64,000 nucleotides of DNA from an uncultured Croceicoccus sp. GTDB lineage: Bacteria > Pseudomonadota > Alphaproteobacteria > Sphingomonadales > Sphingomonadaceae. The notes below the pieces were generated by a model. It saw nothing but the letters and a program-made list of their open reading frames with translations. It did no database searches and was not told the DNA's origin. How positions within the stretch are numbered: position 1 is the stretch's first letter; each line of letters starts with the position of its first letter. Both the position numbers and the translations under genes were made by a program. Of the stretch, positions 28,339 to 37,651 are shown piece by piece. The DNA lies in NCBI RefSeq assembly GCF_947496385.1, contig NZ_CANMCP010000005.1, forward strand, positions 62,001-126,000, written 5' to 3'.

Positions 28339-29307
28339 ATGGGATTGATGCAGACGCTGATGATTGCGGGTGCGATGCTCGCCCTGTTGCTGCTCGGCTA
28401 TTACGGCGTTTACGAGAACATGCGCTCGCGCAGCCAGACCAGGCGGCTGGACAAGATCCGCGCGCGCCATGCGCTTAATGAAAGCGCCAAGGTGGAGGCG
28501 CAGCTCAAAAAGGCGGTCGCCGCGCGCAAGCCGCGCCGCCGCAAGGGCGGTGCCGATTCCCGGCTCGATGCGCTCGTGCTTCGGCTGGAGAGGACGGGCG
28601 ACAAATGGTCGGTCTCCCAATATCTCTACATTTCGGCCGGGCTGACCGTCATCGTCGCAGCGCTGACCCTGTTGAAAACAGGGGCCGTTTTCCTCTCGCT
28701 GTTTGCAGGGCTGGCGATCGGGTTGGGGCTGCCCCACTGGATCGTGGGGTTCATGATCAAGCGCCGCCTGGATCAGTTCAACACCCGCTTTCCCGATGCG
28801 ATCGAACTGCTCGTCCGCGGGCTGCGCTCCGGTTTGCCGGTTACCGAAACTATGGGTGTCGTCGCGCATGAGGTGCCCGGCCCCGTCGGCGCCGAATTTC
28901 GCGGTGTGGTCGACGGCGTAAAGGTCGGCCGCACGCTCGACGATGCGCTACAGCAGACCGCGAACCGGCTCAACATCCCCGAATTCCAGTTTTTCTGCAT
29001 CAGTCTCGCCATTCAGCGCGAGACGGGCGGCAATCTGGCCGAGACATTGTCGAACCTTGCCGAGGTGCTGCGCAAGCGCGCGCAGATGAAGCTGAAGATC
29101 AAGGCGATGAGTTCGGAATCGAAGGCCTCTGCCTATATCGTCGGCTCGCTACCGTTCATCGTCTTCACGCTCGTCTATCTTCTGAACCCCGACTATCTGG
29201 GCGGATTTTTCGTCGACGACCGGCTGATCGTGGCGGGCATCATCGGTGCCGTGTGGATGAGCATCGGCGCGTTCATCATGTACAAGATGGTCAGTTTCGA
29301 GATCTGA
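28339..29307 (+). CDS. tadB: Tad inner-membrane platform protein TadB
   Basis: 322 residues: an N-terminal membrane helix, a basic cytoplasmic part (KPRRRKGG), two helices, a T2SSF domain (FPDAIELLVRGLRSGLPVTETM to about residue 270) and C-terminal helices. TadB and TadC form the platform that couples the motor to pilin polymerisation. It begins 22 bases after cpaE, the place where cpaF normally stands. Confidence 0.93.
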   Translation: MGLMQTLMIAGAMLALLLLGYYGVYENMRSRSQTRRLDKIRARHALNESAKVEAQLKKAVAARKPRRRKGGADSRLDALVLRLERTGDKWSVSQYLYISAGLTVIVAALTLLKTGAVFLSLFAGLAIGLGLPHWIVGFMIKRRLDQFNTRFPDAIELLVRGLRSGLPVTETMGVVAHEVPGPVGAEFRGVVDGVKVGRTLDDALQQTANRLNIPEFQFFCISLAIQRETGGNLAETLSNLAEVLRKRAQMKLKIKAMSSESKASAYIVGSLPFIVFTLVYLLNPDYLGGFFVDDRLIVAGIIGAVWMSIGAFIMYKMVSFEI

Positions 29308-29320
29308 GGGGGGACGCGGC

Positions 29321-30310
29321 ATGACGAACCAGGGCGATGGCCCCACCCTTCTCGGCTTCGACGTGATCACGGTCGGCACGCTGCTGGTCGCGGTCGCGAC
29401 CTTTGCCGTGATGCTCGCCATCTATGCCGCCGTGACCGTGCGCGACCCGATGGCGAAGCGGGTCAAGTCGCTGAATGCCCGGCGCAACGAATTGAAGGCC
29501 GGGCTGACCGTGATGGCGCACCGGCGGCGCAGCGTGCGGCGCAACACGACCCATACCGACAAGGTGCGCCGCATCCTCGCCAAACTGCGCATGTTGCAGG
29601 ACACGCAGATCAGTGAAATCGAGCAGAAGCTCATGCAGGCGGGCATCCGGCGCAAGGACCTGGCCTATGTCGTCATCGCCTTCCGGGTGATTGCGCCTGT
29701 CGTTCTCGGCCTGCTTGCCGCCTTCATCGTCTACTGGTCCGACACATTTCCCGAATGGGGCAGCTTCAAGCGGTTCATGCTCTTCGCCGCCGCGCTCGGC
29801 ATCGGGTACAAGGCGCCCGACATCTACCTGAAGAACAGTATCACGAAGCGCACCGACGCCATACGCAAGGGGCTTCCCGATGCGCTCGACCTGCTCGTCA
29901 TCTGTGCCGAGGCGGGGTTGACGGTCGATTCCGCGTTTGGCCGCGTGGCGGGCGAACTCGGGCGCGCCTATCCCGAGCTTGCTGACGAATTTTCGCTGAC
30001 CTCGATCGAATTGTCGTTCCTGTCCGAGCGGCGCCAGGCGTTCGAAAACCTCGCCTATCGCGTCGATCTGGAGGCGATCCGCGGTGTCACCACCACCATG
30101 GTCCAGACCGAGCGCTACGGCACCCCGCTCGCCTCCGCGCTGCGCGTGCTTTCGGCGGAATTTCGCAACGAACGGATGATGCGGGCGGAGGAAAAGGCCG
30201 CGCGACTGCCGGCGATCATGACCGTGCCGCTGATCCTGTTCATCCTGCCGGTGCTGTTCATCGTCATTCTCGGGCCGGCGGCCTGTTCCATCTCGGACGC
30301 GATGCTTTAA
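29321..30310 (+). CDS. tadC: Tad inner-membrane platform protein TadC
   Basis: 329 residues with an N-terminal helix, a basic segment, paired helices, and a T2SSF domain with GLPDALDLLVICAEAGLTVDSAF. Its C-terminal part ends LFILPVLFIVILGPA. It is the partner of TadB, 13 bases downstream, and is the last gene of the cluster; it converges on the marR-type gene. Confidence 0.93.
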   Translation: MTNQGDGPTLLGFDVITVGTLLVAVATFAVMLAIYAAVTVRDPMAKRVKSLNARRNELKAGLTVMAHRRRSVRRNTTHTDKVRRILAKLRMLQDTQISEIEQKLMQAGIRRKDLAYVVIAFRVIAPVVLGLLAAFIVYWSDTFPEWGSFKRFMLFAAALGIGYKAPDIYLKNSITKRTDAIRKGLPDALDLLVICAEAGLTVDSAFGRVAGELGRAYPELADEFSLTSIELSFLSERRQAFENLAYRVDLEAIRGVTTTMVQTERYGTPLASALRVLSAEFRNERMMRAEEKAARLPAIMTVPLILFILPVLFIVILGPAACSISDAML

Positions 30311-30313
30311 CGG

Positions 30314-30338
30314 CGCACCGGGTCCGAAGCCCGGCGCG
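30314..30338. terminator. Hairpin between tadC and the MarR gene
   Basis: A stem of CGC + CCGGG with CCCGG + GCG (one internal mismatch) fills the 28-bp space between two convergent stop codons. It lacks a T-run; it may act as a shared transcript end. Confidence 0.4.
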
Positions 30339-30797
30339 TCAATCGCGCCTTGCGCCGATCTCGCGCGCGCGGTCGAACAGCTTGCCCAGTGTGCGCAGAA
30401 GCGTCTCGCGCTCGCTCGCCGACAGCACCTGGAGCAGCGACGCCTCCATCTCCAGCGCGAGCGGCATCACCGCGTCGAAGATCTCGGTGCCCTCCTCCGT
30501 CAGTTCGAGGAGATGGGACCGGCCGTCGTTCGCATTGGGGCTGCGCTTGATGAGCGCACGGTCGCACAACACCTTGCACGCGCGATTGACCGCGACCTTG
30601 TCCATGAACGTCGCTGCGACCAGATCGCGCTGCGTCAACGCGCCCGCATCGCCCAGAATCGCCATGACCCGCCATTCGGATACCCTGAGTCCGAAGCGTC
30701 GACGATATTCGCGCGCAATATTGTCGCTGACCATGTTGGAGGTGACGGACAAGCGATAGGGCAGAAAGTCGGCAAGGCGGGATGAAAGCTGTTTCAT
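30339..30797 (-). CDS. MarR-family transcriptional regulator
   Basis: 152 residues with the MarR winged helix: LRVSEWRVMAILGDAGALTQRDLV (helix-turn-helix), then MDKVAVNRACKVLCDRALIKR (recognition helix) and the wing SPNANDGRSHLLELTEEG. These proteins bind short palindromes as dimers and often respond to small ligands. The gene is divergent from the first TonB-dependent receptor across a 428-bp gap, so both it and the receptor are candidate targets. Confidence 0.9.
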   Translation of the reverse strand: MKQLSSRLADFLPYRLSVTSNMVSDNIAREYRRRFGLRVSEWRVMAILGDAGALTQRDLVAATFMDKVAVNRACKVLCDRALIKRSPNANDGRSHLLELTEEGTEIFDAVMPLALEMEASLLQVLSASERETLLRTLGKLFDRAREIGARRD

Positions 30798-31225
30798 AGC
30801 GTTTCCCTATCGCGCAATCGCCGCTTCGCCAAGCTTCGCCTTGCCATTTACCTTAGTATATTACGCGAATGACCGCCTGTGGCGTATTTAAATATCCGTG
30901 GAACGCCCCTGAACCCGACTTGTCTTTCGCAATGGGCATCGCGCCTGATGATCGAGCGACTTTACGCGCAAAACGCCATTTGCCGCCTTGCACGACGATT
31001 CCACGCAGATGCCCGGCACCCGTCGCGATTGCACGTTGACGGCGCAAAAACGGGATACTGTTGCCCGATAACAACATGGCCAACTTAATCGTTGAATCTG
31101 TGACTTAATTAAATTGCAAAAAAATGACGGTCAGGGGAGCCTCTGAACTCTCCTTTAACGGCGTGAGCCGAGGGGCACGGATTCCTTGGGGGCATCCGAT
31201 GTATGACATTAGAGGGACTGAACAC
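30798..31225. promoter_or_regulatory. Long AT-richer intergenic region, marR-type gene / receptor
   Basis: 428 bp without a credible gene. It is visibly AT-richer than its surroundings and holds two perfect AT palindromes, TATTTAAATA at 30885-30894 (about 90 bp from the marR start) and TTAATTAA at 31105-31112 (about 115 bp from the receptor start). A purine-rich GAGGG sits 9-13 bases before the receptor ATG. I cannot place -35/-10 boxes with confidence. An open frame at 30853-31083 on the minus strand has no protein-like features. Confidence 0.45.
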
Positions 31226-34200
31226 ATGAACGCTTGGACTTTCCGCAAGCAGGCGCTTGCCACCGGTTCGGCGCTGCGCGCGATTGCGCTGATCGGCGCC
31301 GGATCCGCGGCGATCGGCGTGGCCACCGCGCCCGCCCATGCGCAGGATTTCACGCGCGGCTCGATCACCGGCACCGTCGTCGACGAGGCAGGCAACGCGG
31401 TGCAGGGCGCCAATGTCACGCTCACCTCGAACGAGCAGGGCTTCAACAACACCGCGGTCACCGATGCCGATGGTTCGTTCCGGATCAACGGCCTGCCGAC
31501 CGGTTCCTACTCGATCACCGTCACGTCGCAGGGTGCCGTCGTCGTGCGCGATACCGGCGTAGGCGTCGTCGCCGGCCAGAACAGCTCCTATCGCTACATC
31601 GCGGGTGAAAGCACGCTGGGCGAAGAAGTCGCGGGCGGCGAAGGTATCGTCGTCGTTGGCCGCCGTATCCAGGTGAACGATTTTGCCGCGACGCAGACGG
31701 GCGTCACCCTCGACGTCGAAGACCTCGCGCAGACCGTCCCCGTCGGCCGCGATCAGACCTCTCTCATCCTGCTTGCGCCGGGCACCACGCCGGGCGACGA
31801 AGGCTTTGGCAACCTAGCCTCGATCAACGGCGCGACCGTTGCCGAGAACCAGTATTACATCAACGGCCTCAACGTCACCGATTTCCGCAACCTGCTCGGC
31901 AGCTCGATCGTTCCGTTCGAGTTCTACCGTACCACCGACGTCAAGACCGGCGGCTATCAGGCGGAATACGGCCGTGCGCTGGGCGGCGTGATCTCCTCGA
32001 TCACGAAATCCGGCTCCAACGAATTCGCCGGCGGCGCCGTTGTCGTCTTCGAACCGCAGGGCCTGCGCAGCCAGACGCCCAACACTTTTGTCGATGCGGA
32101 TTCCGATCCCGAGACCGAAGGCGACATCATCGGCAATCTGAACTCGCGCGATTACGACCAGTCGCTCGACGGCAACTTCTACCTGTCCGGTCCGATCATC
32201 AAGGATCGCCTGTTCTTCTACGGCCTTTACAACGCGCGCTATCGCGAAAATGCCGACACGTCGTTCTCGGGCGCACGCACGACGACGATCCGCGACGACA
32301 GCCCGTTCTTCGGCGGCAAGCTCGACTTCGTGATCGCCGACGGCCATCGTCTCGAAGGCACCTATTTCCGCGACAAGGTGACGCGCGACATCATCTACAC
32401 CGGCTTCGACACCGAAAACATGGTCGATGGCGAAGTGCAGGGCGGCCTGAGGCAGGAATTCGGCGGCGACAACTTCATCGGTACCTACTCTGGTCAATTT
32501 ACCGACTGGCTGTCGATTTCCGGCTCCTATGGTCAGTACAATGACAATACGACGCAGGTCGCCAGCCCGAACAACGCCTATATCCTCAGCCGGATCGGCA
32601 GCACGCGTGTCGTAGGCGGCACGAGCACCGGGCGAAACAACGACGAGAGCAAGCGCGAATTCTATCGTGCCGACGCCGACATCTATGTCGACTTCTTTGG
32701 CGAGCACCACATCCGCGGCGGTTTCGATCTTGAAAAGCTGTCGGCTGGCGAGAACACGACCTATAACGGTACGGGCTATCGCTATGACGTGCGGTCCAAC
32801 CTCGCGATCCGCTGGTACTACCTCAACGAAGGCGGGTTCAACACCGATCAGCGCGCCTTCTATCTTCAGGACTCGTGGTCGCTGCTCGACAATCGCGTGA
32901 ACCTGCAGCTCGGCGTTCGCAACGACAGCTTCAAGAACTACGGCGTGACGGGTGAGAAGTTCTACGATTCGGGCGATCTTTGGGCACCGCGCCTGGGCGC
33001 ATCGTTCGACGTGTTCGGCGACGGCGCGACCAAGCTGAACGTGTTCTATGGTCAGTATTACCTGCCGATCGCCACGAACACGAACATCCGCCTCGGCGGT
33101 GCCGAGACCTACTATCAGCAGGTCGATTTCTACGGCACCTCGCAGGACCTGAACGGCGATGGCATTCCCGATCAGTATACGCTCGACGAAAATGGCGATA
33201 TCGTCGGCTTCGACGCGAACTTCGGCGGGGGCGTCTGCCCCGAGGGCACGCCCAATGCAGGCGAAGTGTGTAACAACGTCTATAGCGACGGCACCGCCGG
33301 GCCGACCGACACGCTGGTGTCGCAGACCCTGAAGCCGAGCCGGACCGACGAATATATCATCGGCCTGGAGCACCGGATCGGCGATTGGCGCGCGTCCATC
33401 AACTACACTCGTCGCCGCCTGGCCTCGACACTGGAAGACGCCGCGATCGATGCTGCGGTCAATTCCTATTGCGCCGACAACGGTATCGCGGGCTGCGAAG
33501 ATGTATTCACTGGCTACCACCAGTACGTGCTCCTCAATCCGGGCGAAGACGTGACCGTGCGCCTCGACGGCGACTGCTCCATCGAAGGGCAGTGCGATGT
33601 CGTGACCCTCGATGCGGCCTCGCTCGGCTATCCCGAAGCGGTGCGCGATTACGACGCGGTTCAGTTCGAACTGGAGAAGGCGTATAACGGCCTCTACGGT
33701 TTCCGGTTCAACTACACCTACATGGACCTTCGCGGTAACTTCGAAGGTGCGGTGAAGTCGGACAACAACCAGACCGACGCCAGCCTGACGCAGGATTTCG
33801 ACCAGCCGGGCTTCCTCGAAGGTGCGACGGGCCCCCTTGCCAATGGCCGCAAGCACACCTTCAAGCTCTACGGCAATGTCAGCCCGACCGAATGGCTCGA
33901 CCTTGGCGCGAACATGACCGTGTCCAGCCCGCGCAAGTTCAGCTGTATCGGTAACTACTTCGATTCGAACAATTTCGCGGCAGGTTACGGTGCGGCATCC
34001 TACTATTGTACCCAGGATGGCGTCGGCGGCACCCCGGTCGAAAATTCGGGTGGCACGACGTCCTATCTCGTCCCCCGCGGTAGCGCGTTCGAATCCGAAT
34101 GGAGCAAGAATGTCGATCTCAGCATCACGTTCAAGCCGTTCGCCAGCAACCGGAACATCCAGTTCCAGACCGCGGTCTTCAACGTGTTCAACTGGAAGCA

Positions 34201-34345
34201 GGAAACCGACTACAACGAATTCGGCGATCTCGATCTCGACTATACGCCGAACAGCAACCCGAACTATGGCCGCGTGACCGCCTATCAGGCGCCGCGTGCG
34301 GTCCGGTTCACCATGTTCATGCGTTTCGGAGGCGACGCGAAATAA
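31226..34345 (+). CDS. TonB-dependent receptor with N-terminal carboxypeptidase-regulatory-like domain
   Basis: 1039 residues. A signal peptide ends at APAHAQ (about residue 40). Next is a carboxypeptidase regulatory-like (Ig-like) domain, about 42-125, with GSITGTVVDEAGNAVQGANV and GLPTGSYSITV; then a plug domain (SINGATVAENQYYINGLNVTD, GGYQAEYGRALGGVISSITK), and a 22-strand barrel ending RFTMFMRFGGDAK. This is the Oar-like layout. It should take up a ligand at the outer membrane using TonB energy; the ligand is unknown. ATG 31226 is chosen because its first 29 residues align position for position with the leader of the second receptor. Confidence 0.93.
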   Translation: MNAWTFRKQALATGSALRAIALIGAGSAAIGVATAPAHAQDFTRGSITGTVVDEAGNAVQGANVTLTSNEQGFNNTAVTDADGSFRINGLPTGSYSITVTSQGAVVVRDTGVGVVAGQNSSYRYIAGESTLGEEVAGGEGIVVVGRRIQVNDFAATQTGVTLDVEDLAQTVPVGRDQTSLILLAPGTTPGDEGFGNLASINGATVAENQYYINGLNVTDFRNLLGSSIVPFEFYRTTDVKTGGYQAEYGRALGGVISSITKSGSNEFAGGAVVVFEPQGLRSQTPNTFVDADSDPETEGDIIGNLNSRDYDQSLDGNFYLSGPIIKDRLFFYGLYNARYRENADTSFSGARTTTIRDDSPFFGGKLDFVIADGHRLEGTYFRDKVTRDIIYTGFDTENMVDGEVQGGLRQEFGGDNFIGTYSGQFTDWLSISGSYGQYNDNTTQVASPNNAYILSRIGSTRVVGGTSTGRNNDESKREFYRADADIYVDFFGEHHIRGGFDLEKLSAGENTTYNGTGYRYDVRSNLAIRWYYLNEGGFNTDQRAFYLQDSWSLLDNRVNLQLGVRNDSFKNYGVTGEKFYDSGDLWAPRLGASFDVFGDGATKLNVFYGQYYLPIATNTNIRLGGAETYYQQVDFYGTSQDLNGDGIPDQYTLDENGDIVGFDANFGGGVCPEGTPNAGEVCNNVYSDGTAGPTDTLVSQTLKPSRTDEYIIGLEHRIGDWRASINYTRRRLASTLEDAAIDAAVNSYCADNGIAGCEDVFTGYHQYVLLNPGEDVTVRLDGDCSIEGQCDVVTLDAASLGYPEAVRDYDAVQFELEKAYNGLYGFRFNYTYMDLRGNFEGAVKSDNNQTDASLTQDFDQPGFLEGATGPLANGRKHTFKLYGNVSPTEWLDLGANMTVSSPRKFSCIGNYFDSNNFAAGYGAASYYCTQDGVGGTPVENSGGTTSYLVPRGSAFESEWSKNVDLSITFKPFASNRNIQFQTAVFNVFNWKQETDYNEFGDLDLDYTPNSNPNYGRVTAYQAPRAVRFTMFMRFGGDAK

Positions 34346-34380
34346 GCGTTTCCACCAAAGTGCCGGACACCGGACAATGG

Positions 34381-34408
34381 AAAGGGGCGGCTTCGGCTGC
34401 CCCTTTTT
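34381..34408 (+). terminator. Rho-independent terminator after the first receptor
   Basis: AAAGGGGC pairs with GCCCCTTTT, with an inner GC/TTCG-type loop, followed by T5. It lies 36 bp after the receptor stop and 56 bp before the sulfotransferase start, so the latter probably has its own promoter or depends on readthrough. Confidence 0.85.
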
Positions 34409-34464
34409 ATTGACCCCGCCTTGCGCGCCGGCCCATCATTCCCGTTCGCCATGGACCATGCCCG

Positions 34465-37389
34465 ATGCCATCCCCCGAAGTGACAACCGCCGCCGCCGCG
34501 TTTCAGGCCGCCAATCGCGCCGACGACCGCCCGGCGCTGCTCGCCGCGGCGCGTGTGCTCGTGGAGAAGCGCGCACCGATCGGGCCCCAATGGAATTTCG
34601 CGGCGCAGGCGATCATGCGCTGCGGCGATCTCGATCTTGCCCTGCGCGCACTCGATTTGTGGCAGGATCAGGCCGCCCCGCCCCATGCCGCTGCGCATGA
34701 GAAAGCGGTTCTCCTCGCGCAATCGGGGCGTGAGGACGACGCGCTTGCCCTTGTCGCGCAGCTTCCCGAAACGCACCCCACACCCGTTGCCAATGCGTAT
34801 CTGCGCGGATCCATCGCGGCCAATCTGGGGCGCCGGGATGAGGCGGAGCTTCATTATCGCCGTGCCGTGGCCGCCTTGCCCGTCTCGGGTCGGTCGTGGG
34901 TCGGGCTGGCGCAGCTCGACCGGCTCACCCCTGCGGACCGGGCCGCCATCCGCGCCCGGCTCGACGCCCCCGACGCAAGCCGGATCGAAACCGTCGACCG
35001 TGCAGGCCTGCACCATGCGCTCGCCATCGCCGCCGATCGGGAGCAGGACCACGCGAAGGCCTTCAACCATTTCGACTCGGCAACCCGGATTCAGGCCGAG
35101 CTATACCGCTATACGGCCCGAGACGACGAGAATTCCGTGCGAACCGCCCGTATGTGGCACGCACCCGATATCGCCCGCCATGCCATCGCCGGCCCCGCGC
35201 CGGAGCGGCAGCCGATTTTCGTTACCGGCCTCGCGCGAAGCGGCACAACGCTCGTTCAACAATTGCTCGCCGCGCATTCGGAGGTCGATGGCGGCCGGGA
35301 GCTTGGCCTTACCGTGCCGGTGGAGGTGATGACGGGCGGGTTCGCCCCGGCGGATTTCGACCGTTATCGCGCCGGCGGCGGCACGATGGAGGCGTTGCGC
35401 GACACCTATCTCCGCTTCGCTGGTCAACGCATTGCCGGCACCGGGCGCTTCGTCGACAAGACGCTCAACGCCAGCCGGGCGATCGGCCCGCTCGCGGCGA
35501 TGTTTCCCGACGCGCCTTTCGTCTGGTTGCGCCGCGATCCACTCGACAATGCGTGGTCCATCTATCGCGCGTGGTTTTCGAACAATGTGCTATCCGGATG
35601 GTCGCTTGCCGATATCGCGCACCACATGATGGTGGAGGATCGCATGCATGCCCACTGGGCCGATGTGCTCGGCGACCGGATGCTGACCGTGCCGTATGCC
35701 GATCTTGTCGAGCATCCGGAGGAATGGACGCGCCGGATCACCAGCTTTTGCGGACTGGAGTTCGAGCCGGGCCAGATGGACTTTCACCGCCGCGCTGGCG
35801 CGGTCAGCACGGCCAGCGCCCTGCAGGTGCGCGAACCCGTCAATCGCAAGGGTATCGGCGCGTCGGCTCCCTATCGCCGCTGGCTCGACCCGTTCATGCG
35901 CGTGTATCGCGCCGCACCCGTCGATACGCCGCCGGACCCCGCGACGCTGGTGGCCGGATTTAAGGACGGTCTCGCGCGGCAGGATATCCTTGCGATCAAC
36001 CACGCGGCGAAGGGCCTGATCGTGGCGAAGGCACCGATGGGCAATTCCTGGCGCGCCATTGCGCAGGCCTTGTTGCGCAATGGCGAGAAGACCGCCGCGC
36101 GGGACGCGATGCGCCTGCTGGAGGAGAACGGCGGCAATACGCGTGCCTTGCGGATCGAGCGGGCCGCATTCGTCGCCCGCTCCGGATTGCCCGAGGACGC
36201 GCGACAGCTTCTGTCCGAAGGCACCGGCAATGCGCAGGACGCCTCCGCCTCGCTGCAATTCCTCCACGGGTCGATCGCCACCAATCTGGGCGAGGCGGAG
36301 GTGGCCGCCGAACATTTCCGCCGCGCGGCAGGGATGCAGCCGGCATCGGGGCAATGCTGGCTCGGGCTCGCGATGACGGGCGCCGCCGACGATGCCGACC
36401 ATCGGGCGATGGAGGATGCGTCCGCCGCGCTCGCCCATGCGCCGCCGGCCGAACGCTCGGCATGGCACTACGCGCTCGGCCACATGCGCCATCTTGCGGG
36501 TGAGCATGCGCGCGCATTCGATGCCTTTGAAAAGGGTGCGGCCCATATGGCACCGCTGCGCCCGTTCGACCGGGAGGCCGATCGCGCCGATGCCCGCGCG
36601 GCGGTGGATGGCTGGGCCGAGGGGCTGCGCGACACGCGCGGGGCGGATCGGCGCAAACCGGTGCGCGACCCCGTGTTCGTGACGGGCCTGCCGCGGTCCG
36701 GCTCGACACTGGTGGAGCAGATCCTCGCCGCCCATTCCACGGTCGCCGGTGGGGGCGAGCTCGGCCTGCTTCGCCTGCTTGAACAACGGATCGGGGGCAA
36801 GTCGCACGGCGCCTTCGCCCGCTGGGAACGCGATGGCGGCCGGGCCGACGATCTTGTCGCGCATTACGATCATCTCCTGAACGAAAGCGTGACGCGGGAC
36901 GGGCGCGTCATCGAAAAGACGTTGTCGACCTCCCGCCATCTCGGGCTCGTGGCGACATTGTTGCCCGATGCGCCGGTCGTGTGGGTGCGTCGCGATCCGC
37001 TCGACAATGCGTGGTCAGCCTATCGCACATGGTTTGTCGAGGGCGTCGCGTGGAGCTGGAACCAAGCCGATATCGCGGCGCACATGGCGTGCGAGGATGC
37101 GCTCCACGATCGCTGGCAAGACGTTCTGGGCGACAGGATGCTGACCATTGCATACGAAACGCTGGTCGACGATCCCACCACGCAGATCGGCCGTATCCTC
37201 GATCATTGCGGGCTTACGCGGGAGGCTGCGTGCTTTGCCCCGCACGAAACGAAACGCAGCGTCATCACCGCCAGCGCGATGCAGGTGCGTGCGCCCATCA
37301 ACCGCCGCGGCATCGGCGTCGCCGACCCCTATCGCGACCGACTCGCCCCGTTCGAAGCGGCCCGGTTCGGCAACGACACGCTTTTGTGA
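34465..37389 (+). CDS. Double-module TPR-sulfotransferase (internal tandem duplication)
   Basis: 974 residues built of two copies of a TPR + PAPS-dependent sulfotransferase unit. Copy 1: TPR-like helices to ~240, the 5'-phosphosulfate loop at ~252-272 (FVTGLARSGTTLVQQLLAAH) and the 3'-phosphate motif at ~353 (VWLRRDPLDNAWSIYR). Copy 2: TPR-like region ~490-725, loop at ~738 (FVTGLPRSGSTLVEQILAAH), 3' motif at ~839 (VWVRRDPLDNAWSAYR). Both motifs recur with an offset of exactly 486 residues, and the TPR parts also align (RAPIGPQWNFAAQAI with KAPMGNSWRAIAQAL). The fold resembles protein-tyrosine and carbohydrate sulfotransferases. No signal peptide, so presumably cytoplasmic. The acceptor is unknown; it stands between two TonB-dependent receptors. 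Confidence 0.9.
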   Translation: MPSPEVTTAAAAFQAANRADDRPALLAAARVLVEKRAPIGPQWNFAAQAIMRCGDLDLALRALDLWQDQAAPPHAAAHEKAVLLAQSGREDDALALVAQLPETHPTPVANAYLRGSIAANLGRRDEAELHYRRAVAALPVSGRSWVGLAQLDRLTPADRAAIRARLDAPDASRIETVDRAGLHHALAIAADREQDHAKAFNHFDSATRIQAELYRYTARDDENSVRTARMWHAPDIARHAIAGPAPERQPIFVTGLARSGTTLVQQLLAAHSEVDGGRELGLTVPVEVMTGGFAPADFDRYRAGGGTMEALRDTYLRFAGQRIAGTGRFVDKTLNASRAIGPLAAMFPDAPFVWLRRDPLDNAWSIYRAWFSNNVLSGWSLADIAHHMMVEDRMHAHWADVLGDRMLTVPYADLVEHPEEWTRRITSFCGLEFEPGQMDFHRRAGAVSTASALQVREPVNRKGIGASAPYRRWLDPFMRVYRAAPVDTPPDPATLVAGFKDGLARQDILAINHAAKGLIVAKAPMGNSWRAIAQALLRNGEKTAARDAMRLLEENGGNTRALRIERAAFVARSGLPEDARQLLSEGTGNAQDASASLQFLHGSIATNLGEAEVAAEHFRRAAGMQPASGQCWLGLAMTGAADDADHRAMEDASAALAHAPPAERSAWHYALGHMRHLAGEHARAFDAFEKGAAHMAPLRPFDREADRADARAAVDGWAEGLRDTRGADRRKPVRDPVFVTGLPRSGSTLVEQILAAHSTVAGGGELGLLRLLEQRIGGKSHGAFARWERDGGRADDLVAHYDHLLNESVTRDGRVIEKTLSTSRHLGLVATLLPDAPVVWVRRDPLDNAWSAYRTWFVEGVAWSWNQADIAAHMACEDALHDRWQDVLGDRMLTIAYETLVDDPTTQIGRILDHCGLTREAACFAPHETKRSVITASAMQVRAPINRRGIGVADPYRDRLAPFEAARFGNDTLL

Positions 37390-37397
37390 ATTTTTGT

Positions 37398-37415
37398 GAA
37401 ACCTTTTTCGGTTTC
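37398..37415 (+). repeat. Hairpin just after the sulfotransferase gene
   Basis: GAAACC-TTTTTC-GGTTTC begins 9 bp past the stop codon, just after a direct repeat TTTTGTGAA / TTTTTGTGAA that includes the stop. There is no following T-run, so termination is uncertain. The rest of the 262-bp gap up to the second receptor holds no other gene. Confidence 0.4.
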
Positions 37416-37651
37416 GCACTCACTCCCAAGGCGATGCCGCGCATCTGTATCAGAAATGTCACAGATTTTCGCGAAAGGTTTCCGAAGATACCAATAGGTT
37501 TTGCATAACGCCGGCGAGTTTGAGAGTGGCGCCCCCCTGAAAGTTTTGCCCGTCCGGTGCGAGCGAACCACAGCGGTTTCGTTCGGCAGCGCGCCGCCGT
37601 CACCGCGTGACGTGCGGATCGGACGGGCGACCAGCAAAGGGAATGGATTCC

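Noticed and set aside
30853-31083. 76-codon frame in the gap between the MarR gene and the first receptor
   Set aside because: No Shine-Dalgarno, no hydrophobic or motif pattern, and it lies in a probable regulatory region.
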